In this document: positions 34,053-43,925 of the stretch, piece by piece | Numbering within the stretch: the stretch's first letter is position 1 | Layout: the number at the start of each line of letters is the position of its first letter | Assembly: GCF_900590755.1 (NCBI RefSeq) | Contig: NZ_UUOC01000053.1 | Span: 62,001-126,000 of the forward strand | Direction of reading: 5' to 3' | DNA length: 64,000 nt | From: Pseudomonas viridiflava | Lineage (GTDB): Bacteria; Pseudomonadota; Gammaproteobacteria; Pseudomonadales; Pseudomonadaceae | Made by a program: the position numbers and the translations under genes | Notes under the pieces: model-generated | What the model was told of the DNA's origin: nothing | Databases searched by the model: none | Seen by the model: only the letters and a program-made list of their open reading frames with translations

Positions 34053-35114
34053 TCAAGACGAAAACAACTCCAGCTGTTCATGCCCCCCACGCAAATCCTG
34101 AAGACGCACACCAATCCCCAACAGTCGCACCGGCTTACCGCCCCGGGCAAACGCCTGGGTCAGCAACTGCTCGAAACTTTCCAGATCCCGACCGGCACCT
34201 GATTGCTCCAGGGTTGTCTGGGTGAAATCGTGAAACTTCACTTTGACGAAAGGCTTGCCGGGTCGGTACTGGCCATCCATCCGAGCCACCCTCCCCGCCA
34301 GGGTTTCCAGCAGCTCGGGCAGTTTCTGCAGACAGCTCGCCAAATCCGGCAAGTCTGTGTCGTAGGTATTTTCCACGCTCACCGACTGACGCCGACTGTC
34401 ATTTTGTACCGGGCGATCATCAATACCGCGCGCAAGCCCCCACAGGCGCTCGCCGAAAGAACCGAACTCACGCACCAGCGCCAGCTTCTTCCAGTCCAGT
34501 AAATCAGTGCAATTGATAATCCCCAGCTTGCCGAGTTTATCTGCGGTCACCTTGCCGACCCCATGCAGCTTGCTGACCGGTAACTGCGCCACAAAGTCTT
34601 CCACCTGATTGGGCGTAATGACGAACAGCCCGTTGGGCTTTTTCCAGTCGCTGGCGATTTTCGCCAGAAACTTGTTGGGGGCCACGCCTGCAGAAACCGT
34701 GATATGCAGCTGATTAGACACCCGGCGTCGGATGTCCTGGGCTATGCGTGTGGCACTGCCGCCAAAATGAGTGGCTTCGGAGACGTCGAGGAACGCTTCA
34801 TCCAGCGACAGCGGTTCGATCAGATCCGTGTAATCGCGAAAGATGGTCTGGATTTCCCGCGAAGCTTCTTTATAAGCATCCATGCGCGGCTTGACGATGG
34901 CGAGGTCCGGGCAGAGCTTGAGTGCGTGACGAGAGGACATCGCTGAACGCACACCATAGGCACGCGCCTCATAATTGCAGGTCGCAATCACGCCACGCCG
35001 ATCCGCCGAGCCACCGACGGCCAGCGGCTTGCCGGCCAATCGAGGGTCATCGCGCATTTCGATGGCTGCATAGAAGCAGTCACAGTCGACATGGATGATT
35101 TTGCGCTGCGTCAT
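34053..35114 (-). CDS. dinB: DNA polymerase IV
   Basis: A 353-residue Y-family translesion polymerase. The metal-binding acids are in IHVDCDCFYAAIEM (first) and LSLDEAFLDVS (second pair). The steric-gate region CFYAAIE and helix-hairpin-helix VSKLHGVGKVTADKLGKLGI are present, and the C-terminal EQLELFSS is a likely beta-clamp binding motif. I see no clear LexA box directly upstream. Confidence 0.96.
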   Translation of the reverse strand: MTQRKIIHVDCDCFYAAIEMRDDPRLAGKPLAVGGSADRRGVIATCNYEARAYGVRSAMSSRHALKLCPDLAIVKPRMDAYKEASREIQTIFRDYTDLIEPLSLDEAFLDVSEATHFGGSATRIAQDIRRRVSNQLHITVSAGVAPNKFLAKIASDWKKPNGLFVITPNQVEDFVAQLPVSKLHGVGKVTADKLGKLGIINCTDLLDWKKLALVREFGSFGERLWGLARGIDDRPVQNDSRRQSVSVENTYDTDLPDLASCLQKLPELLETLAGRVARMDGQYRPGKPFVKVKFHDFTQTTLEQSGAGRDLESFEQLLTQAFARGGKPVRLLGIGVRLQDLRGGHEQLELFSS

Positions 35115-35334
35115 GTAGGCGTTTGGCGAAAGGAATGGTCGGCCAGTATCTCATTCGCGCCAGGAAGTGGCATCTCATGATGAGAGAAAGCGCCGCACAG
35201 CGAATAAGATTCTGCCGTCATTAAAGGTTGGGACATTGCCGCATAGCCCCGCCCTGTAAGGCTTCGGCGATTACTGCAGCGCGCATTTGGAGAGCTAAGC
35301 ACTTGAAGGAAAAGCGTTTTTTCCAAATTAGCAA

Positions 35335-35362
35335 TTGACAGGCCAGCAATGCTCTGTAGAAT
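35335..35362 (+). promoter_or_regulatory. Sigma-70 promoter of the first tRNA-fMet gene
   Basis: TTGACA (35335-35340) and TAGAAT (35357-35362) with a 16-bp spacer, followed by a GC-rich discriminator (GCCGACAC), 13 bp before the tRNA. A GC-rich discriminator is typical of stringently controlled stable RNA genes. Confidence 0.8.
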
Positions 35363-35375
35363 GCCGACACACAGA

Positions 35376-35452
<77 letters not shown>

Positions 35453-35458
35453 AACATC

Positions 35459-35490
35459 AAAAAAGGCTACTCGAAAGAGTGGCCTTTTTT
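35459..35490 (+). terminator. Terminator of tRNA-fMet copy 1
   Basis: AAAAGGCTACTC pairs imperfectly with GAGTGGCCTTTTTT, with six T residues, directly after the tRNA. Confidence 0.9.
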
Positions 35491-35515
35491 GTGCGTGCCG
35501 GTTTTGCACACATAT

Positions 35516-35657
35516 CCTGTAGGAGCTGCCGAAGGCTGCGAACCTGTGTGTCAGACCCACCGCTTTCGCAGCCCTCGTAACCTCGGTCAGCTCCTACAGG
35601 ACCGGAGTGTGCCTGCAGAAACGCAGAACTGGAGCGCACCCGGTCGCTCCTACAGGT
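35516..35657. repeat. REP-type palindrome, TGTAGGAGCTGCCGAAGG family, plus extra arm
   Basis: CCTGTAGGAGCTGCCGAAGG at 35516 and CTCCTACAGG at 35600 form the unit; a further right arm (GTCGCTCCTACAGG) ends at 35657. It sits between the two tRNA-fMet copies. Confidence 0.8.
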
Positions 35658-35700
35658 AATGCTTCAACTGCAGCTATTTGGCTCATTTCCGGATTAAAGG

Positions 35701-35728
35701 TTGACACCCCGGCGTTCCGCTGTAGAAT
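35701..35728 (+). promoter_or_regulatory. Sigma-70 promoter of the second tRNA-fMet gene
   Basis: TTGACA (35701-35706) and TAGAAT (35723-35728), 16-bp spacer, then GC-rich GCCGCCAC. Spacing to the tRNA is the same as in copy 1. Confidence 0.8.
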
Positions 35729-35741
35729 GCCGCCACACAGA

Positions 35742-35818
<77 letters not shown>

Positions 35819-35828
35819 AACATCAAAG

Positions 35829-35856
35829 AAGGCTACTCGAAAGAGTGGCCTTTTTT
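35829..35856 (+). terminator. Terminator of tRNA-fMet copy 2
   Basis: AAGGCTACTC pairs with GAGTGGCCTT, followed by a T-run; almost the same sequence as the terminator of copy 1. Confidence 0.9.
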
Positions 35857-36156
35857 GTGTCCGCAAGAAAACCGCCTTCCCTCGACGCCAACTCATTGTC
35901 CGCCAAAGCAATTTTTCGTCGCGGCTGACGTCCAACCGTCACGCCTTGTAACGTAATATTACAAAGCTCGACAGTTTTGTTACAGCCTGCCGATACTATC
36001 TGATAGCTGAACTGCTCCTGAACGGTTACACAAACGGACCTGCTCCATTCGCTCGTTAGACGTTGACGCGCTAACATCTCGAAATATTTTCTGCGTAGGG
36101 ATTGGTAACTTGGCTGCATACCTCCATTCTGTCCCGCACGATCCAAGGAGTGATTG

Positions 36157-38799
36157 ATGCGCGACAACTCGTCCGACACCACTGAAGCAGTCACGGCAAC
36201 TCAACCCATTCAACCTGCCCGTCTCCAGTGGCTGGAGCTGCTGAGTAAATATCGCCAGCCCATCGGGTTGGGCGTGACGTTATTGCTATTCGCCATCGCG
36301 CTGATCGCCTGCCGACACATGTTGAGCGAGCTTGATCTGTACGCCTTGCATGATTCGCTGCTGAGCGTGCCGATCCCTTCCCTGGCAGGTGCCTTGCTGG
36401 CAACCGCCGTGGGCTTCGTGATTTTGCTCGGCTACGAATGGTCGGCCAGCCGTTACGCCGGCGTAAACCTGCCGAACAAGACCCTCGCCATGGGCGGCTT
36501 TACTGCATTCGCCATTGGCAACGCGGTCGGCCTGTCGATGCTTTCCGGTGGATCGGTGCGCTACCGGCTGTATTCGCGCAAAGGCGTCGGCGCGGTTGAA
36601 GTTGCGCGCATGACCCTGTTCGCCAGCCTTTCATTAGGCTGTGCGCTGCCGCCTCTGGCCGCACTGGCAACTCTGAGCAATCTGTCCGGCGCCTCACTGG
36701 CGCTGCATTTGCCGGTGGATATGCTGGCGATCATTGCCGTTGCCGTGCTGCTGTTGACCGCTTTGCTGGTTGTGGCCATCTACCGTCGCCGCCTGCCAGA
36801 GCAGACCATCCCGCATACCCTGCTGGTTCGCGCCGGCCGTCGCACGTTGCGTCTTCCAGGTTTGCGCCTGACGATCATGCAACTGGTGATCACCGCGCTG
36901 GATGTTGCAGCGGCCGCCACTGTGCTTTATCTGTTGCTGCCTCAGTCGCCGCCCTTCGGCGCGTTCCTGCTGGTCTATCTGCTGGCGCTGGCTGCGGGTG
37001 TACTCAGCCATGTCCCTGGCGGCGTAGGTGTTTTCGAAGCGATTCTGCTAGCTGCGTTCGCCAATGAACTGGGTGCCGCGCCACTGGCAGCGGCGCTGTT
37101 GTTGTATCGCCTCATTTATGTCGTGCTGCCGCTGTTGCTGGCCTGTCTGACGCTGCTGTTTACCGAAGGCCAGCGTCTATTGCCCACCAAGCAGGCAATG
37201 CGCGTGGCGTCGGGTCTGGCGGCACCGATCCTGGCGCTGCTGGTGTTCCTGTCTGGCGTAGTCTTGCTGTTCTCGGGCGCGACGCCTGAAATCGACACAC
37301 GGATCGAAAACCTTGGTTTTCTCATCCCCCACCGGCTGATCGATCTTTCGCACTTCGGCGCCAGCCTTATTGGCGTGCTGTGTCTGCTCCTCGCTCAAGG
37401 GCTGCGCCGACGCCTGTCCGCTGCGTGGATGCTGACGGTGATTCTGCTGCTCGCAGGCGCGGCGCTGTCGATGCTCAAAGGCTTCGACTATGAAGAAGCC
37501 ACACTGTTGATCCTGACGGCGGCACTGCTGGCAGTGTTCCGTCGTTCGTTCTACCGACCTAGCCGATTGCTGGAGCTGCCCTTCTCGCCTTTGTATCTGG
37601 TGGCAAGTCTGTGCGTGCTCGGCGCTTCTTTCTGGCTGTTGCTGTTTGCTTATCAAGACGTACCGTACAGCCATCAGCTGTGGTGGCAGTTCACTCTGGA
37701 TGCGGACGCCCCGCGAGGCTTGCGCTCGGCCCTTGGCAGTGCGGTGCTGCTGGTGATTGTTTCGCTGACCTGGCTGCTGCGCACCGCCCGCCCGGTGATC
37801 AAACTCCCTGACGCCGCAGAGCTGGCCAAGGCTGCCGAGATCATCAACGCCTCGTCCCAGCCGGACGGTGGCCTGGTGCTCACCGGTGACAAAGCGGTGT
37901 TGCTGCACCCGAGCGGCAATGCATTCCTGATGTACGCCCATCGCGGACGCAGTCTGGTGGCGCTCTACGATCCCATCGGCCCGACCCAACAGCGTGCCGA
38001 GCTGATCTGGCAATTCCGTGACCTCTGCGATGTGCACCACGCCCGCCCCGTGTTCTATCAGGTGCGCGCGGAAAATCTGCCGTTCTACATGGACATCGGT
38101 TTGACCGCGATCAAGCTGGGCGAAGAAGCCCGGGTGGATTTGCGCCGTTTCGATATCGATGCCAAAGGCAAGGAAATGAAAGACCTGCGCTACACCTGGA
38201 ATCGGGGTGGACGTGACGGGCTTTCGCTGGAGATCTATGAAGTTGGCCAGGCACCACTGGATGAGCTGAAAGTCATCTCCGACGCCTGGCTGACCGGCAA
38301 GAACGTGCGCGAAAAGGGCTTTTCCCTAGGCCGTTTCAGCCCCGAATACCTCAAGCATTTCCGCATCGCGATCATCCACTTCGAAGGCAAGCCGGTGGCG
38401 TTTTCCAACCTGCTGGAAACGTCCCGCCATGATCTGGCCAGCCTGGATCTGATGCGTGCCCACCCCGACGCGCCGAAGTTGACCATGGAATTCATGATGG
38501 TCGGGCTGATTCTGTATTACAAACAGCACGGCTACGAACGCTTTAGCCTTGGCATGGTGCCACTTTCGGGCCTGCAACCGCGCCGTGGCGCACCGCTGAC
38601 CCAACGCCTGGGCTCGATGGTGTTCCGCCGTGGCGAGCAGCTCTATAACTTCCAGGGCCTGCGCCGTTTCAAAGACAAATTCCAGCCTGACTGGGAACCT
38701 CGCTATATGGCCGTGCCCGCCGGACTCGATCCGCTTGTGGCGCTGGCTGACACCGCCGCCCTGATTGCGGGCGGCCTGACTGGATTGGTGAAACGCTGA
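36157..38799 (+). CDS. mprF: Aminoacyl-phosphatidylglycerol synthase/flippase MprF
   Basis: An 880-residue inner-membrane protein. The N-terminal two thirds carry about 12-14 membrane segments (flippase part, with GGVGVFEAILLAAF); the C-terminal cytoplasmic DUF2156/GNAT-like part transfers an amino acid from tRNA (GLVLTGDKAVLLHPSG, KMTMEF-like LTMEFMMVGLILYY, ALGMVP-like FSLGMVPLSGL, FKDKFQPDWEPRYM). In P. aeruginosa the homologue makes alanyl-PG. The ATG at 36157 has AAGGAG six bases upstream; a TTG precedes it. It is coupled to the next gene (TGATG). Confidence 0.93.
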   Translation: MRDNSSDTTEAVTATQPIQPARLQWLELLSKYRQPIGLGVTLLLFAIALIACRHMLSELDLYALHDSLLSVPIPSLAGALLATAVGFVILLGYEWSASRYAGVNLPNKTLAMGGFTAFAIGNAVGLSMLSGGSVRYRLYSRKGVGAVEVARMTLFASLSLGCALPPLAALATLSNLSGASLALHLPVDMLAIIAVAVLLLTALLVVAIYRRRLPEQTIPHTLLVRAGRRTLRLPGLRLTIMQLVITALDVAAAATVLYLLLPQSPPFGAFLLVYLLALAAGVLSHVPGGVGVFEAILLAAFANELGAAPLAAALLLYRLIYVVLPLLLACLTLLFTEGQRLLPTKQAMRVASGLAAPILALLVFLSGVVLLFSGATPEIDTRIENLGFLIPHRLIDLSHFGASLIGVLCLLLAQGLRRRLSAAWMLTVILLLAGAALSMLKGFDYEEATLLILTAALLAVFRRSFYRPSRLLELPFSPLYLVASLCVLGASFWLLLFAYQDVPYSHQLWWQFTLDADAPRGLRSALGSAVLLVIVSLTWLLRTARPVIKLPDAAELAKAAEIINASSQPDGGLVLTGDKAVLLHPSGNAFLMYAHRGRSLVALYDPIGPTQQRAELIWQFRDLCDVHHARPVFYQVRAENLPFYMDIGLTAIKLGEEARVDLRRFDIDAKGKEMKDLRYTWNRGGRDGLSLEIYEVGQAPLDELKVISDAWLTGKNVREKGFSLGRFSPEYLKHFRIAIIHFEGKPVAFSNLLETSRHDLASLDLMRAHPDAPKLTMEFMMVGLILYYKQHGYERFSLGMVPLSGLQPRRGAPLTQRLGSMVFRRGEQLYNFQGLRRFKDKFQPDWEPRYMAVPAGLDPLVALADTAALIAGGLTGLVKR

Positions 38800-40130
38800 T
38801 GATTCAACGCTACCGGCGCAGTTTGCTCGCAGCACTGCTTATTGTTTTGGCTTTGATTCTCGGGGTATGGCTATGGAGCCGCCCCGCTCCACCCGCCACC
38901 CTTGAGCGCTCCTCTCTGGACGATGGCTCGGCGCTGATCAGCGTGACGCCGGGCAGCAGGACCAAAGTGCAGGTCGCTCTCGCAGTGACCGCAGAGGACC
39001 TGCTGTCGGACAAGCAGTTGCTGGCACTGAGCCAGGACGCTTCGGCGCGGATCATTCAGGTGGTATTGCCCAAGGATAATTGCGTCCTGCAACAGGCAAC
39101 CTTCAAAACTGCGTTGAGCAAACTTGATGGCGCACCGACCGTCGTAGCCGGTATCGGTCCGGGCGCAACCCTAGCCTGGCGCTGGCTTGCCGGGCAGCAG
39201 AACGACAAGGCTGAAGCCATTTCAGTTGGTTTCTATGTGGAGCAGCCTTCACAACCGATCAAGCCGGTTGATCCGGATGACACACCACCGGTCATTTGCG
39301 ACGTGGCGCTGCCACAAAGTGCACCGCACGGACACTGGACCGTGGCGTGGAACGATTTCCCTGACGATGAACCCGCGACTTTTGTGCGCAACCAGGCCAA
39401 CGCCGAGACCAGCATCAGCGATTACGACATCAAGCTGCCTCAGGTCCTCAACAGCGAATTGCGCAAAAAACTGGTAGGTGATGACGACAAGGGGGGCGGT
39501 CTTGGTATTCCCGTCGTGGAAGTACCCGCAGCGCAACCTTCGGATACCGTGACGCTGTTCCTGTCCGGTGACGGCGGCTGGCGCGATCTCGACAAGGTGG
39601 TGGCCGGTGACATGGCAGGCATGGGCTACCCGGTGGTTGGCATCGATGTGCTGCGCTACTACTGGGAACACAAATCCCCGGAGCAGACCGCCAACGACCT
39701 GACCGAACTGATGCAGCACTATCGCCAGAAGTGGGGCACCAAGCGCTTCATCCTCGCCGGTTACTCATTTGGCGCAGATGTTCTGCCTGCGGTCTATAAC
39801 CGGCTGGCGCCTGAGGAGCAGGACAAGGTCGACGGCATGATCCTGCTAGCCTTTGCCCGCACCGGCAGCTTCGAGATTCGCGTCGATGGCTGGCTGGGCG
39901 CTGCCGGCAAAGACCTGCAGACCGGCCCGGAAATGGCCAAACTGCCTCCCGAGAAGGTGCTGTGCGTCTACGGCGTCGAGGAAATCAAGGAAAGCGGCTG
40001 CACCGACACCACAGCCGTCGGCGAGAAACTGCAACTGCCCGGTGGCCACCACTTTGATGAGAACTACCCGGCGCTGGCCAAGCGTTTGATTGCCTTCATC
40101 GACAAGCGCAAGAAGGCTGCGGCGCAGTAA
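38799..40130 (+). CDS. AcvB/VirJ-family lipid hydrolase
   Basis: A 443-residue periplasmic alpha/beta hydrolase with an N-terminal membrane anchor (LAALLIVLALILGVWLW). Two related halves are seen; the C-terminal one has LSGDGGWRDLDKVVAG and the nucleophile elbow GYSFGAD, and a late His in PGGHHFDENY. Agrobacterium AcvB and P. aeruginosa PA0919, encoded with the synthase, hydrolyse aminoacyl-PG. Overlap with mprF by one base supports the same role: trimming or recycling the modified lipid. Confidence 0.86.
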   Translation: MIQRYRRSLLAALLIVLALILGVWLWSRPAPPATLERSSLDDGSALISVTPGSRTKVQVALAVTAEDLLSDKQLLALSQDASARIIQVVLPKDNCVLQQATFKTALSKLDGAPTVVAGIGPGATLAWRWLAGQQNDKAEAISVGFYVEQPSQPIKPVDPDDTPPVICDVALPQSAPHGHWTVAWNDFPDDEPATFVRNQANAETSISDYDIKLPQVLNSELRKKLVGDDDKGGGLGIPVVEVPAAQPSDTVTLFLSGDGGWRDLDKVVAGDMAGMGYPVVGIDVLRYYWEHKSPEQTANDLTELMQHYRQKWGTKRFILAGYSFGADVLPAVYNRLAPEEQDKVDGMILLAFARTGSFEIRVDGWLGAAGKDLQTGPEMAKLPPEKVLCVYGVEEIKESGCTDTTAVGEKLQLPGGHHFDENYPALAKRLIAFIDKRKKAAAQ

Positions 40131-40149
40131 GAACCTTTACAGAGCCGCA

Positions 40150-40188
40150 AAAAAATCCCCGTGAGCTGTGAGGCTGCGGGGATTTTTA
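40150..40188. terminator. Terminator between acvB-like gene and kup
   Basis: AAAAATCCCCG pairs with CGGGGATTTTT, with T-rich flanks on both strands; it lies between convergent genes. Confidence 0.85.
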
Positions 40189-40200
40189 TTGCTCCCAGGT

Positions 40201-40278
40201 CCTGTAGGAGCTGCCGAAGGCTGCGAAGGCGGTTTGCCAGGCACACCGCAGTTCGCAGCCTTCGGCAGCTCCTACAGG
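40201..40278. repeat. REP-type palindrome, TGTAGGAGCTGCCGAAGG family
   Basis: CCTGTAGGAGCTGCCGAAGG mirrored by CTTCGGCAGCTCCTACAGG, a near-perfect 78-bp palindrome just after the kup stop codon. Confidence 0.85.
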
Positions 40279-40292
40279 ATCACGCGCCGGGC

Positions 40293-42191
40293 TTACATCT
40301 CCACCTGCGTCCCCAACTCAATCACCCGATTGAACGGCAGCTTGAAGAACCGCAGATTGCCATTGGCATTCTTCAACATGAATGCAAACAGCGCTTCACG
40401 CCAACGGGCCATGCCGACGATCTTGGACGGGATCACCGTTTCGCGACTCAGGAAGTACGTGGTGCGCATCGGATTGAAATCCAGCTCCTTGAGGTGACAC
40501 AGCGCCAGGGCTGCGGGCACGTCCGGCTCATCGATGAAACCGAAGTGCAGGATCACTCGATAGAAACCCTCACCATAGACCTCTACCTCAAAGCGCTGAT
40601 GTGCCGGAACCCGCGGGGTATCTTCGTAAACGACCGTGAGCAACACCACCTGCTCGTGCAGCACCTGGTTGTGCAGCATGTTGTGCAGCAGCGCATGGGG
40701 CACCGCATCGGAGCGGGCGGTCAGAAATACCGCTGTGCCCTGAACCCGGTGTGGTGGCTGGACACTGATGCTGCTGATGAAAATCGGCAGCGGCAGCCCG
40801 CCTTCGTCTATTCGCTCCACCAACAGCTGTTTGCCGCGCTTCCAGGTGGTCATCAGAATGAACAACACAACCCCGGCAATCACTGGAAAGGCGCCGCCCT
40901 GCACCACTTTGGGAACGTTGGCGGCGAAGAACAGGCTGTCCACGAACAACAGACACAAGAGCAACGGCACCGCCAGAAACGCCGGCCACTTCCACAGCAG
41001 CAACATCACTGAAGACACCAGAATCGTGGTGCAGAACATGGTCCCGGTCACGGCCACGCCATAAGCGGAAGCCAGTGCGCCGGAGGACTCGAAGCCCAAC
41101 ACCAGCAGAATCACGCCCACCATCAACGACCAGTTAACCGCGCCGATGTAGATCTGGCCCTGAGCATCACTGGAAGTGTGCTGAATGTGCATGCGCGGGA
41201 TGTATCCGAGCTGGATCGCTTGCAGCGTCATGGAGAACGCGCCGGAAATCACCGCTTGCGAGGCAATGACCGTGGCCAGCGTCGACAGCCCGATCAGGGG
41301 CAGCAAAGCCCAGCTCGGCGCCAGCAGATAGAACGGGTTACGCGCCGCTTCCGGATTCTCCAGCACCAGAGCGCCCTGGCCGAAGTAGTTGAGCACCAGC
41401 GCTGGCAGCACCAGCGCGAACCAGGCACGGGCAATAGGCTTGCGACCGAAATGCCCCATATCCGCGTACAAGGCTTCGGCACCGGTCAACGCCAGCACCA
41501 CCGCACCGAGAATCGCGACGCCAATACCCGGATGGACGATAAAGAAGCGCACGGCCCAAACAGGGTTCATCGCGTGCAGCACTTCAGGCTGATGCACGAT
41601 GCCATTGATCCCCAGCAATCCGAGCACCACGAACCAGGTCACCATCACCGGACCGAACAGTACCCCGATGCGCGCCGTGCCATGACGCTGGATCAGGAAC
41701 AGCCCGACCAGCACCACCAGCGCCATGGGCACCACCCAACGCTCGATGCCGTCAAACGCCAGTTCCAGCCCTTCCATCGCAGAAAGCACGGAGATCGCCG
41801 GGGTAATCATGCTGTCGCCATAAAACAACGCTGCACCGAACAGGCCGAACACCACCATGGTCATCTGCAACTTCGGGTACTTAGTGGTTGCTCGCCGGGC
41901 CAGTGCCGTCAGAGCCATGATCCCGCCCTCGCCCTGGTTATCGGCGCGCAGAATGAAGGCCATGTACTTGAACGAGACCACCCAGATCAGCGACCAGAAG
42001 ATCAGCGAGAGGATGCCCAGCACCGCATCGTGGGTCACGTCCACGCCGTAACCGCCCTGAAACACCTCTTTAAGGGTGTAAAGCGGGCTGGTGCCGATAT
42101 CGCCATAGACCACACCCACGGCCGCCATCAACAATGCGAGGGGTTTTGCTGTCTGATGCCCGGTCTCAGCCTGACTGCTTGCTTGACTCAT
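40293..42191 (-). CDS. kup: Low-affinity potassium transporter Kup
   Basis: A 632-residue Kup/HAK/KT transporter: 12 membrane segments in the first 440 residues (AVGVVYGDIGTSPLYTLKEVF is the family signature) and a hydrophilic C-terminal domain. K+ is taken up with H+. It is transcribed divergently from rimO. Confidence 0.95.
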   Translation of the reverse strand: MSQASSQAETGHQTAKPLALLMAAVGVVYGDIGTSPLYTLKEVFQGGYGVDVTHDAVLGILSLIFWSLIWVVSFKYMAFILRADNQGEGGIMALTALARRATTKYPKLQMTMVVFGLFGAALFYGDSMITPAISVLSAMEGLELAFDGIERWVVPMALVVLVGLFLIQRHGTARIGVLFGPVMVTWFVVLGLLGINGIVHQPEVLHAMNPVWAVRFFIVHPGIGVAILGAVVLALTGAEALYADMGHFGRKPIARAWFALVLPALVLNYFGQGALVLENPEAARNPFYLLAPSWALLPLIGLSTLATVIASQAVISGAFSMTLQAIQLGYIPRMHIQHTSSDAQGQIYIGAVNWSLMVGVILLVLGFESSGALASAYGVAVTGTMFCTTILVSSVMLLLWKWPAFLAVPLLLCLLFVDSLFFAANVPKVVQGGAFPVIAGVVLFILMTTWKRGKQLLVERIDEGGLPLPIFISSISVQPPHRVQGTAVFLTARSDAVPHALLHNMLHNQVLHEQVVLLTVVYEDTPRVPAHQRFEVEVYGEGFYRVILHFGFIDEPDVPAALALCHLKELDFNPMRTTYFLSRETVIPSKIVGMARWREALFAFMLKNANGNLRFFKLPFNRVIELGTQVEM

Positions 42192-42466
42192 CTACCACTC
42201 CTGAAACCTGGGCTTGCGCTACAAAACATATGCTGATGCTTTGAGTCGCCAATACGTAATGCGTGCCCCTGACAGGGGTGAAAACCGACATATCCGGTAA
42301 CGCCGCGAAGCATAGCGCAGCACTCGTCGTAATTCTCGGTATAACGCTGGTCAATCGGCGGGCTGATCGCTAGAATTGCGCACTTTTTGATCAGAGGCGC
42401 AGCAAAGCGCCCGACAGGTGCCACGGCCGATTGCCGACGCATCCAAAATTACGCCGAGGTTAGCCA

Positions 42467-43810
42467 ATGTCCACCGTCACCACGCCTTCCGCCCCAAAGG
42501 TCGGCTTCGTTTCCCTGGGTTGCCCAAAAGCCCTGGTCGATTCCGAGCGCATCCTCACTCAACTGCGCATGGAAGGCTATGAAGTCGTCGCGACCTATCA
42601 GGACGCCGACGTGGTCGTGGTCAATACCTGTGGCTTCATCGACGCGGCCAAGGCTGAATCGCTGGAAGTGATCGGCGACGCCATCAAGGAAAACGGCAAG
42701 GTGATCGTCACCGGCTGCATGGGCGTGGATGAAAGCGTGATCCGTGAGGTTCACCCGAGCGTGCTGTCCGTGACCGGCCCGCAGCAATATGAACAAGTGG
42801 TCAACGCTGTTCACGATGCCGCGCCACCTAATCTGGATCACAACCCGCTGATCGATCTGGTGCCGCCACAAGGCGTGAAGCTGACTCCGCGCCACTATGC
42901 GTACCTGAAGATTTCCGAAGGCTGCAACCACAGCTGCAGTTTCTGCATCATCCCGTCCATGCGCGGCAAGCTGGTCAGCCGCCCGGTCGGTGATGTGCTC
43001 GACGAAGCCCAGCGTTTGGTCAAAGCTGGCGTGAAAGAGCTGCTGGTGATTTCCCAGGACACCAGCGCTTATGGCGTCGACGTCAAATACCGCACCGGTT
43101 TCTGGAACGGCGCACCGGTCAAGACCCGCATGACCGAGCTGTGTCAGGCCCTCAGCTCCTTGGGCGTCTGGGTGCGTCTGCACTACGTTTACCCGTATCC
43201 GCACGTCGACGAACTGATCCCGCTGATGGCTGCCGGGAAAATCCTGCCGTACCTGGATATCCCGTTCCAGCACGCCAGCCCGAAAATCCTCAAGCTGATG
43301 AAGCGTCCGGCGTTCGAAGACAAAACCCTGGCGCGCATCAAGAACTGGCGCGAGCAGTGCCCGGACCTGATCATCCGTTCGACTTTCATCGTCGGCTTCC
43401 CTGGCGAAACCGAAGAAGACTTCCAGTACCTGCTGGAATGGCTGACCGAAGCACAACTGGATCGCGTGGGTTGCTTCCAGTACTCGCCGGTTGAAGGCGC
43501 GCCAGCCAACCTGCTGGATGCGGCGATCGTACCGGACGACATCAAGCAGGACCGCTGGGACCGCTTCATGGCTCACCAACAAGCCATCAGCGCGGCACGC
43601 CTGCAGATGCGCATCGGCCGTGAAATCGAAGTGCTGATCGATGAAGTCGACGAACAAGGCGCCGTTGGCCGTTGCTTCTTCGATGCACCGGAAATCGACG
43701 GTAACGTGTTCATCGGGCTTGAAGAGGGCAGCACCATCAAACCGGGCGACAAGATCATGTGCCGGGTCACCGATGCAGATGAATACGACCTGTGGGCGGA
43801 AACGATCTGA
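42467..43810 (+). CDS. rimO: Ribosomal protein S12 methylthiotransferase RimO
   Basis: A 447-residue radical SAM methylthiotransferase that modifies Asp of ribosomal protein S12. It has the MTTase N-terminal domain (LGCPKALVDSERIL, with CGFIDAAKAES and CMGVDES giving the second cluster's Cys), the radical SAM motif CNHSCSFCIIPSMRG and a C-terminal TRAM domain. Confidence 0.96.
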   Translation: MSTVTTPSAPKVGFVSLGCPKALVDSERILTQLRMEGYEVVATYQDADVVVVNTCGFIDAAKAESLEVIGDAIKENGKVIVTGCMGVDESVIREVHPSVLSVTGPQQYEQVVNAVHDAAPPNLDHNPLIDLVPPQGVKLTPRHYAYLKISEGCNHSCSFCIIPSMRGKLVSRPVGDVLDEAQRLVKAGVKELLVISQDTSAYGVDVKYRTGFWNGAPVKTRMTELCQALSSLGVWVRLHYVYPYPHVDELIPLMAAGKILPYLDIPFQHASPKILKLMKRPAFEDKTLARIKNWREQCPDLIIRSTFIVGFPGETEEDFQYLLEWLTEAQLDRVGCFQYSPVEGAPANLLDAAIVPDDIKQDRWDRFMAHQQAISAARLQMRIGREIEVLIDEVDEQGAVGRCFFDAPEIDGNVFIGLEEGSTIKPGDKIMCRVTDADEYDLWAETI

Positions 43811-43837
43811 TCGTTTGAGATCGACGCTCTACAAAAC

Positions 43838-43868
43838 AGCCCCGCCCTTCAAACGGCGGGGCTTTTTA
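43838..43868 (+). terminator. Terminator of rimO
   Basis: AGCCCCGCC pairs with GGCGGGGCT followed by TTTTT, 28 bp after the rimO stop codon. Confidence 0.9.
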
Positions 43869-43925
43869 TTAGTCGAACGGATTGATGACCAACCCTTGCA
43901 CAGCGGCAAGACGGAGCCAGGCCCC

